Under the pieces are notes generated by a model. The model did no database searches, was not told the DNA's origin, and was given only the letters and a program-made list of their open reading frames with translations. From Acrocarpospora catenulata (GTDB lineage Bacteria > Actinomycetota > Actinomycetes > Streptosporangiales > Streptosporangiaceae), in contig NZ_JAHCST010000032.1 of assembly GCF_018476525.1 (NCBI RefSeq), positions 1 to 64,000 of the forward strand: 64,000 nt of DNA, given 5' to 3'. Below are positions 50,481 through 57,617 of the stretch, in pieces (position 1 is the first letter of the stretch; the number at the start of each line of letters is the position of its first letter). The position numbers were made by a program, and so were the translations under genes.

Positions 50481-51545
50481 ATGACCATCTCCCCGCCGGC
50501 CCCCACCGACGTCACCCGCCTCTGGTACACCCGCTGCCCCGTCCCCACCGCCTCCAGCATCGCGATCAGCCGGGGCCTGCTCGCCGCCGAGTTCGCCCCC
50601 GACGGCATCGAGGTCTCCTCGCTGCTCGAATCGGCGGACTCCGCCGTACGGGAGTCGCACTTCGACCACACCAGGGCCGACTCCTTCCGGCAGGGCGGCA
50701 ACATCCCGCCCATCTGGTCCCGGTCCAAAGGCCGTGACCTCCGGCTGATCGGCCTGTCCTGGGCGGAGCAATACCAGGCGATCCTCGCCCTGCCCGAGTC
50801 CGGCATCACCGGCCCCGAGGACCTGCGCGGCCGGCGGCTCGCGCTGCCGCACCGGGTCAACGACCAGATCGACTTCACCAGGGCGACCGCGCTGCGCGGC
50901 TACCACACCGCGCTGGCGCTCGCCGGACTGGCCGAGGACGAGGTGAAGTTCGTCGACATCGCCGTGCCGGAGACGTTCCTGGGCCAGGCGGGATCCCCCA
51001 CCGGGTCGCTCTTCGGCGCGCGCAACCAGCGCACCCTGAACCGCGCCGAGATCATCGCCCTGCTCCGCGGCGAGGTGGACGCCGTCTACCTGTCCGGCTC
51101 GCGCGGCGCCGACTTCGAGGCGTTCCTCGGTGCGGTACGGGTGGTGGACATCGCGGCACTGCCGGACCGCGCGCAGCGCGTCAACAACATCACCCCCGCC
51201 ACGCTCACGGTCAGCGGCGGCCTGCTCGACCAGCGCCCCGACCTGGTCGCCCGGTACGTGGCCAGCACGCTGCGCGCCGCCCGCTGGGCCGAGGAACACG
51301 CCGACGAGACGCGGCGCATCATCGCCGCCGAGGTCGGCTCGGCCGAGGAGTGGGTGGACCACGGCCACCCCCTGGACCTGCACTCCCGGCTCACCCCGTC
51401 CCTCGACGAGGACCTGATCGCCGCGGTCGAGTCCCAGAAGGACTTCCTGCTCAGGAACGGGTTCATCACCACCGACTTCGACGTGCGGGAGTGGATCGAC
51501 CCCGAGCCGCTGCGCCGCGCCCAAGAACTGATCGAAAACGACTGA
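50481..51545 (+). CDS. DszB/SsuA-like protein with desulfinase triad
   Basis: 354 residues, ATG after GAGGAAC. Periplasmic-binding-protein fold without signal peptide, so cytoplasmic. WYTRCPVPTASS places Cys19 where DszB has Cys27; ESHFDHTRADSFRQGGNIPP gives His60 and Arg70, the same numbers as DszB's catalytic residues. These catalyse C-S bond hydrolysis in 2'-hydroxybiphenyl-2-sulfinate. The substrate may be another sulfinate. An alternative is an unsecreted sulfonate-binding protein; the intact triad argues against it. Confidence 0.75.
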   Translation: MTISPPAPTDVTRLWYTRCPVPTASSIAISRGLLAAEFAPDGIEVSSLLESADSAVRESHFDHTRADSFRQGGNIPPIWSRSKGRDLRLIGLSWAEQYQAILALPESGITGPEDLRGRRLALPHRVNDQIDFTRATALRGYHTALALAGLAEDEVKFVDIAVPETFLGQAGSPTGSLFGARNQRTLNRAEIIALLRGEVDAVYLSGSRGADFEAFLGAVRVVDIAALPDRAQRVNNITPATLTVSGGLLDQRPDLVARYVASTLRAARWAEEHADETRRIIAAEVGSAEEWVDHGHPLDLHSRLTPSLDEDLIAAVESQKDFLLRNGFITTDFDVREWIDPEPLRRAQELIEND

Positions 51546-51554
51546 GGTTCCACC

Positions 51555-52567
51555 ATGTCTTCCCGAGTTCTCCGCAGACCCCTGATCACCCTCCTGACCG
51601 CCGTCCTGCTCGCCTCGGTCGCCGCCTGCGGAGGCGGGTCCGGTGCCGCGGACGCGCCCGCCAAGGCCGACCTGTCCAAAGGACTCGACCCGGCCAACCC
51701 GATCACCGTGACCGTCGGCGTGCCCCGCAACTTCGGGTACCTCAGCACCCTGTGGGCGCGTGACACGCAGGTGCCCGGCGTGCGCATCGAGTACAAGTAC
51801 TTCCCGGTCTTCTCCGACATGCTGGCCGCGCTCAACGCCGGCCAGATCGACCTCACCGAAGTGGGCGACGTCGGCGCGATCAGCTCGTACGCCAACGGCG
51901 GCCAGGTGGTGGCCGTGGCGACCACCGAGCCGAACCCGCACAACCCCTCCTGGTGCCCAAGGACAGCCCGGCCAAGTCGTTCGCCGACCTGAAGGGCAAG
52001 AAGATCATCTTCTTGAAGACCACCAACACCTACACCCAGTTCCTCAAGCAGGTGGCGGAGGCGGGTCTGAAGGAATCCGACTTCACGATCGTCCAGATCG
52101 CCGGGCCCGACGCCAACAAGGCCTTCGAAACCGACCAGGTCGACGCGTACTACACCATCGACCCCAACATGGCCGACGTCCAGAACCGCAGCGGCGCCCG
52201 GCTGCTGCTCGACGGCGAGGGCTACCAGAACAACTACTACGTCTACACCGCCACCAAGAAGGCCGTGGCCGAGAAGGCCGCCGCCATCGGCGCCGTCATC
52301 GGCGAGGTCGCCAAGACCATCCCCTGGATCCACGCCAACCCCGACGAACAGGCCAGACTGCTCTCTCCCAAACTCGGCTTCTCCGAAGCCGCCATCAAGA
52401 CCGGCTACGCCCGCGGCTCGACCAAGCTCATCCCGCAGGACGCCGAGTTCCTCAAGCAGGAACAGTCCCAGGTCCCCACCTTCGTCAAGGCCGGCCTCCT
52501 CCCACGCGAGGTCGACCTCACCCCTCTGTTCATCCCCGACTTCAACGCCTTCATCAACCCAACCTGA
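51555..52567 (+). pseudogene. Sulfonate-type ABC substrate-binding lipoprotein, frameshifted
   Basis: N-terminal part (51,555-51,950): signal and lipobox LLASVAACGGGSG, then ITVTVGVPRNFGYLSTLWAR, VFSDMLAALNAGQIDLTEVG. It is out of frame with the rest (from about 51,948): PKDSPAKSFADLKGKKIIFL, YYTIDPNMADVQNRSGARLL to the stop at 52,567. The break lies in an ACCCCTCCTGG run; one extra C there would restore a ~338-residue SsuA-like protein. Either a true mutation or a base-calling error. No permease or ATPase gene follows. Confidence 0.85.
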
Positions 52568-52573
52568 GCGCCT

Positions 52574-52602
52574 CGCCCCGGCCGGTACGACCGGCCGGGG
52601 CG
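52574..52602 (+). terminator. Terminator after substrate-binding gene
   Basis: Perfect 12-bp GC stem (52574-52585 with 52591-52602, loop TACGA), seven bases after the stop codon, with a weak ACTTCT tail. It closes the organosulfur cluster. Confidence 0.8.
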
Positions 52603-52626
52603 CACTTCTACCTATATTCAGCAGTC

Positions 52627-53019
52627 ATGCGAATTGACCTGGTCACCATCGTCGTTGACGACTACGACGCGGCAATCGAATTCTTCGTCGACGCTCTCGG
52701 CTTCGATCTGGCTGAGGACTCACCGTCGTTGACGAACGACGGTCGTCCCAAACGGTGGGTTGTCGTCCGGCCGCCTGGTGCCGAAACGGGCATCCTGCTC
52801 GCTCGTGCGGACGGGGAGCATCAATCCACCGTCGTCGGGAACCAGGTCGCCGGGCGGGTGGGGTTCTTCCTCCAGGTGGGCGACTTCGACGCCGCCCACA
52901 GACGAATGGTGGCTGCCGGTGTTGAGTTCGTGACCTCACCGCGTACGGAGCCGTACGGGCAGGTCGCCGTGTTCCTGGACATTGCCGGCAACCGCTGGGA
53001 CCTGCTTGGACCGGCCTGA
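52627..53019 (+). CDS. VOC (glyoxalase-like) family protein
   Basis: 130 residues. Two beta-alpha-beta-beta-beta units: LVTIVVDDYDAAIEFFVDAL and VGFFLQVGDFDAAHRRMVAA with FLDIAGNRWDLLGP at the end. Metal ligands typical of the fold would be Glu/His at beta-1 and the end of the domain; the first His is absent here (VTIVVDD), so a non-glyoxalase role is likely. Confidence 0.85.
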   Translation: MRIDLVTIVVDDYDAAIEFFVDALGFDLAEDSPSLTNDGRPKRWVVVRPPGAETGILLARADGEHQSTVVGNQVAGRVGFFLQVGDFDAAHRRMVAAGVEFVTSPRTEPYGQVAVFLDIAGNRWDLLGPA

Positions 53020-53137
53020 GCAATAAATCAAGCACTTGCTTGACAAGGATGCTGGGACTATCGTCGCGACGGAAGGTAGGCACGCGCGACACCTGGGCCT
53101 GTCGCGCGGTTCGCACGAGCGCTCGTGAGGGGGCCAT

Positions 53138-53608
53138 ATGACGTCCGACGCCCTTGTCCAGCGGCTCGCGGAGCTTGAGGCGGTCCGGGACATCGAGGCT
53201 CTCGCCGCCCGCTACCACTCGCTCTGCGACGGCGGATGGTCGGGCCCCAGCCACGAGGACCTCGACGGACTCGTCGCCCTGTGGGTACCCGACGGCGTCT
53301 ACAGCATCAACGCCGCGAGGCCGCCATGTCAGGGCCATGAGGAGATCCGAGCCCAGTTCTTGCGCCTCCGGACGTCCATGCCCTGGATCTTCCACACGTT
53401 CATGAACACCGAGATCCAGGTCCACGGCGACACCGCCGACGGACGGTTCAAGGGAGTCGCCTACTACCGCCGTGACGCCGGCAGCCACATCGTGATCGGC
53501 ACCTACGTCGGCCGCTTCCGCAGGACACCGGAAGGCTGGCGCTTCGTGTCCTGGATCGCCGACCTGGCGCATGGATCGGTGCTCTCTCCCGAGGAGGGAA
53601 ACGCATGA
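53138..53608 (+). CDS. SnoaL-like (NTF2-fold) protein
   Basis: 156 residues. An alpha-helix followed by a cone-shaped beta sheet: ELEAVRDIEALAARYHSLCD, DLDGLVALWVPDGVYSINAA, RGHEEIRAQFLRLRT-like segment, IFHTFMNTEIQVHGDTADGR and YVGRFRRTPEGWRFVSWIAD. SnoaL_4/NTF2-like enzymes or binding proteins act on polyketides, steroids and others. It overlaps the LLM gene start, so the two act together. Confidence 0.85.
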   Translation: MTSDALVQRLAELEAVRDIEALAARYHSLCDGGWSGPSHEDLDGLVALWVPDGVYSINAARPPCQGHEEIRAQFLRLRTSMPWIFHTFMNTEIQVHGDTADGRFKGVAYYRRDAGSHIVIGTYVGRFRRTPEGWRFVSWIADLAHGSVLSPEEGNA

Positions 53609-54495
53609 CGCTGCCCGTGGGCACCTGGGGAGTCTGGTCTTCAGGCCTCCGGCTGCGCGGAGAGGCCGACGCGGTCACGGCAGCCGCCGCGTTCGAGGAC
53701 GCCGGCTGCTCGGCCCTGTGGCTGACCGGTGGGCTCGGGAACCCTTTCCCACGGGTGACGGCCCTTCTCCGCGCGACGCGGACGGTCACTGTCGCGACCG
53801 GGATACTCAGCATCTGGGAGATGTCCGCGACCGCGGTGGTGTCCGAACTGGCGCGCCTCGCACCGGAGCACCGGGCCCGCTTCCTGCTCGGCCTGGGCGT
53901 CAGCCACTCTTCGCTCGTAGATCGCGACCACCAGGGCCGGTACGCCCGGCCGCTCTCCCGAATGCGCGAGTTTCTCGACGAGCTCGACGCCTCAGACGCC
54001 GAGGCCGTCGGCGCGGGCCGCGATTCCCGAGTCCTCGCCGCCCTGGGCCCCCGGATGCTCGACCTGGCGTCGGAGCGGGCCGCCGGCGCCCACCCGTACC
54101 TCACCACGCCCGAGCACACCGAGACAGCCAGGAAGACACTGGGTGACCAGGCATTTCTCGCGCCCACGCAGATGGCCCTGTTGGAGCCCGACCCTGTCCA
54201 GGCACGCGAGACCGCCCGAAACTATCTGCGCGTGTACCTGCGCCAAGCCAACTACGTACAGAACTGGGAGCGGCTCGGCTTCACCCCCGACGCCGCCGCC
54301 GACGGCGGCTCGGACCGCCTGGTCGACGCCCTCGTGGCCTGGGGTGACCCCCAACAGGTGGCCGCGCGAATCCGTTCGCATGTGGAAGCGGGCGCCGACC
54401 ACGTCTGCATCCAGATCCTCGACCGTGAAGCACGCTGGAACGACCATCCCCTGCCCGTCGAGGACCTGAGGGTCCTGCTCAAGGCTCTGGGGTGA
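53605..54495 (+). CDS. LLM class F420-dependent-type oxidoreductase
   Basis: 296 residues, ATGA coupling with the SnoaL-like gene. LLM TIM barrel: LPVGTWGVWSSGLRLRGEAD, AAAFEDAGCSALWLTGGLGN, TVATGILSIWEMSATAVVSE, RARFLLGLGVSHSSLVD, GRDSRVLAALGPRMLDLASE and AGAHPYLTTPEHTETARKTL. Matches the F420-type subgroup of actinobacteria (TIGR03620-like). With SnoaL-like partner suggests oxidation of a small aromatic or terpenoid. Substrate unknown. Confidence 0.88.
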   Translation: MTLPVGTWGVWSSGLRLRGEADAVTAAAAFEDAGCSALWLTGGLGNPFPRVTALLRATRTVTVATGILSIWEMSATAVVSELARLAPEHRARFLLGLGVSHSSLVDRDHQGRYARPLSRMREFLDELDASDAEAVGAGRDSRVLAALGPRMLDLASERAAGAHPYLTTPEHTETARKTLGDQAFLAPTQMALLEPDPVQARETARNYLRVYLRQANYVQNWERLGFTPDAAADGGSDRLVDALVAWGDPQQVAARIRSHVEAGADHVCIQILDREARWNDHPLPVEDLRVLLKALG

Positions 54496-54576
54496 TCACT
54501 ACTACGGCAGCGATGTGCCCTGCACGGCCTGAATGTCCAGCTCCACCCTCAGCGTCGCGCCGATGAGGTTGAGCGT

Positions 54577-56817
54577 CTACTCGGCGTGCACGAGCCACAG
54601 GTCGCGGTCGTCGTCCCGGCCGTTGATGATCACGGTGTCGGCGACGGGCGGGTATCCGGTGGCGATGAGGGTGTACTGGCCACCGGCCAGGTCGGCGAAG
54701 GCGTACGCGCCGTCCGTACCTGTGGTCGTGGTGCCGATCACGTTCCCGGCCGCGTCCAGCAACGTCACCCGCGCGTCGTTCAGCGGGACGCCGTCGCGCA
54801 CGCGTACGATCCCCCGGATCTGGACGCCGGGCCGCAACTCGACGTCCTGCCTGGTCTGGCCGGTGCCGTTGACCTCGACCGGAACAGCGGCAGGGCGGTA
54901 GGAGGCCGCACTGACCGCGAGCGTGTAGTCGCCCGAGACCACCCCGGAGAAGCTGTAGGAGCCCTCCGCGTCGGTGCTGCCCGAGGTGACGACCTCGCCG
55001 CGGACGTCGGTCAGCACGATCACCGCCCTGGGCACCCGCCTGCCCTCCAGGTCGCGTACGACGCCGGTCAGCTTGTTCGAGCTTGTGAGGATCAGGTGGA
55101 AGTCGACCGGCTGGTCTCCCACCACAAGGGTGGCCACCTGCGGATCACGATGAGCGGCCGAGGTGATCAGGACATAGGTGCCGGTGCCCGGCGTCCATAC
55201 GCTGTACGCGCCGTCGGCCCGGGTCAGGGCCCGGCCGAGCTGGTGGCCGCGCACGTCGATCAGCGTCAGCGTGGCCTGCTCGACCGGCTGGCCGTCGTCG
55301 CCGGTGACGATGCCACGGATCTCGACACCGCTCTCCGGCTCCGCCCACGTGGCGCTCACCGGCTCGGACACGGGCTCGGCGTGGGCGGTCACCTGCGACG
55401 TGACCGCAGCGTTCCTGTGGGGAAGAAAGGCGGCGAGAACGAAGGCGAGGAGGGCGGCGCCGCAGCCGATGGCCATGACGACGCGGAAGCCGTCCTCGGA
55501 GGGGAGAGCGACCGGGCCGAACCTGGTGGTCATCTGAGCCAGGACGACACCCGCCGCAGCGCTGGCGATGGCGGTGCCGACGGCCCGCATGAGGGTGTTG
55601 ATGCTGTTCGCGGCGGCCGTCTCGGACACCGGCACGGCGCTCATGACGAGGGCGGGCATGGAGGCGTAAGAGAATCCGATGCCGGCTCCGATGACGCAGG
55701 AAACCAGCACGAGGTGCCAGACCTCGGACATCAGCACGATGTTGAGGCCGTAACCCGCGGCCACGATGACGGCGCCGATCATCAAGGTCACCTTGGGCCC
55801 CTTGGCCGCGGACAGGCGAGCCGACAAGGGCGCCAGGACCATCATCACCAGGCCGAACGGCGCCATGACCAGGCCCACGGTCAGCATCGACTGCCCCAGG
55901 CCGTAGCCGGTGGCGGCGGGCAGCTGCAGCAGTTGCGGCAACACCAGGGACATCGCGAACATCGAGAAGCCCAGCATGCCGGAGGCAAGGTTGGTGACCA
56001 GCACCTGACGCCGTGCGGTGGTGCGCAGGTCCACCATCGGCTCCCTGGTGTGCAGCTCCCACCAGCCCCACAGCAGCAGCACAACAACAGCTGCGGCGAA
56101 CAGGCCAACGGTGAGATGGTCGCTCCAACCCCAGTCGGCGCCCTTGGAAATCGCCAACAGCAGGCACACCAGCGCGACCGACAGCCCAGCAGCCCCGACC
56201 AGGTCGAACCGCCCACCACTGCACATCGCCGATTTGGGCACGAGCGCCAGCACCAGCACGGTGGCCACGACGCCAAGACCCCCCGAGGTCCAGAACAGCA
56301 CGTGCCAGTCGGCGTTCTCAGCGATGAGGGCGGCACCCGGCAGACCCAGGGCACCGCCCACGCCGAGCGAGGCGCTCATCAGCGCGATCGCGGAACCGAG
56401 CCTGCCCGCAGGCAGTTCGTCGCGCATGATGCTGATCCCGAGCGGAATGACACCGGCCGCCAGTCCCTGCAGAGCCCGACCGACAACCATCGGGGCCAGC
56501 GAGTCACTGAGAGCACACGTGACAGACCCGACAACCAGCAGAACCAGACTGGTCAGGAGCATGCGCCGCTTGCCGTACATGTCTCCCAGCCGCCCCATCA
56601 CCGGCGTGGCAACCGAGCCCGCGAGCAGCGTGGCCGTGATCGCCCAAGTGGCGTCGCCGGCCGCGGCTCCCAGAAGCTTGGGAAACTCGGGAATCAGCGG
56701 AATCACCAGCGTCTGCATCACCGCCACCACAATCCCGGCAAAGGCGAGCACCAACACAAAAGCACTCGACCGCGACGGGCCGTCCACCTGATCAGCGCGG
56801 GAGGAGAAATTGGCCAT
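54577..56817 (-). CDS. MFS (DHA2-type) transporter with C-terminal carboxypeptidase-regulatory-like repeats
   Basis: 746 residues from ATG giving MANFSSRADQVDG. Fourteen spans in residues 20-500: LVLAFAGIVVAVMQTLVIPL; motif A GRLGDMYGKRRMLL; motif C-like GVGGALGLPGAALIA. Residues about 525-745 hold three Ig-like carboxypeptidase regulatory-type repeats (VEIRGIVTGDDGQPVEQATL, LTGVVRDLEGRRVPRAVIVL, VQIRGIVRVRDGVPLNDARV). Such soluble beta-sandwich repeats after an MFS domain are unusual; they would lie in the cytosol or outside depending on the final span. Drug or metabolite efflux is likely. Confidence 0.88.
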   Translation of the reverse strand: MANFSSRADQVDGPSRSSAFVLVLAFAGIVVAVMQTLVIPLIPEFPKLLGAAAGDATWAITATLLAGSVATPVMGRLGDMYGKRRMLLTSLVLLVVGSVTCALSDSLAPMVVGRALQGLAAGVIPLGISIMRDELPAGRLGSAIALMSASLGVGGALGLPGAALIAENADWHVLFWTSGGLGVVATVLVLALVPKSAMCSGGRFDLVGAAGLSVALVCLLLAISKGADWGWSDHLTVGLFAAAVVVLLLWGWWELHTREPMVDLRTTARRQVLVTNLASGMLGFSMFAMSLVLPQLLQLPAATGYGLGQSMLTVGLVMAPFGLVMMVLAPLSARLSAAKGPKVTLMIGAVIVAAGYGLNIVLMSEVWHLVLVSCVIGAGIGFSYASMPALVMSAVPVSETAAANSINTLMRAVGTAIASAAAGVVLAQMTTRFGPVALPSEDGFRVVMAIGCGAALLAFVLAAFLPHRNAAVTSQVTAHAEPVSEPVSATWAEPESGVEIRGIVTGDDGQPVEQATLTLIDVRGHQLGRALTRADGAYSVWTPGTGTYVLITSAAHRDPQVATLVVGDQPVDFHLILTSSNKLTGVVRDLEGRRVPRAVIVLTDVRGEVVTSGSTDAEGSYSFSGVVSGDYTLAVSAASYRPAAVPVEVNGTGQTRQDVELRPGVQIRGIVRVRDGVPLNDARVTLLDAAGNVIGTTTTGTDGAYAFADLAGGQYTLIATGYPPVADTVIINGRDDDRDLWLVHAE

Positions 56818-57617
56818 GCGAATCTCAATACAGGGTCTGAGCAGGCAAAGAACGAGGTTCCCGTGAACCAGCCGCTTGCCTAAAGAGATCCGGGTGGATT
56901 TATGACCACACCAAGAGCTCACGCCGCGAAGGAGGTCCCGCACTACCCGCCCGAAGGGGAAGCGTGCCCTTCGCGATTACCCTGGACCCGGAGTTCCCCT
57001 GCCGGAGGTCTTGCCTGGAGTCCAGCCTCTGACAGGATGGTGCCATGTCGATCACACGAAAGGGCTATGGCGCGTAGACGCCCGGCGCAGATCCGCGCCG
57101 ATGTTCCGCGCCACAGGCAGGCAACCAGCGCTCGGGCCGAGGTCATCCCCGGCTTGTCCCAAGCGAGGTTGTATCGCAGTCGCTCGCCTGGAGCGCAAGC
57201 GCTACTGGACGGGTGCAGCAGCAGAAGCATTGCGCATCTGGTCGTTGTTCTTACAGGACCCATGGAATCGCCGCTTCGATCCAGCGGGGTCGTGCGGACT
57301 GATGCTCTGCTGTCCAGATCCCCTTGAGCTTTACGAGCTATTGGACGCCGTCGTCCATGTCCTCCCGAGGAAGGACGCGCGTGTGCTCCGCAAGGAGATC
57401 GGCGAACCCGACGATCACTGGCAACCGTCCCTCCTGACCCGAACACGGTGAACCAACCGCAACGGGCGTGGCAATCGATCAGCGACGGAGGCCACCTCCG
57501 GCGAGAAGGTCCCCCGCGTTCTGGGCGGGTGCGGCCAACGCCGCGCCCTCCCAGAAGGTGAAGGGAGCGCCCGGTGCCCTGCGTACGACGTCCGGCCATC
57601 GCCCCTACGTTGCGGGC
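56818..57617. other. 800-bp region with degenerate gene scraps
   Basis: No intact gene is supported. Frame scraps at 57,150-57,451 on the plus strand read ERKRYWTGAAAEALRIWSLF, DPAGSCGLMLCCPDPLELYE and HVLPRKDARVLRKEI. These look like a short actinobacterial hypothetical protein, while an upstream fragment (RRRPAQIRADVPRHRQATSA) lies in another frame. This indicates a decayed gene with frameshifts. Confidence 0.45.

Noticed and set aside
50481-51545. Ordinary sulfonate-binding protein (SsuA)
   Set aside because: Lacks a signal peptide or lipobox and keeps the DszB Cys/His/Arg triad; the true lipoprotein-type binding protein is the next gene.
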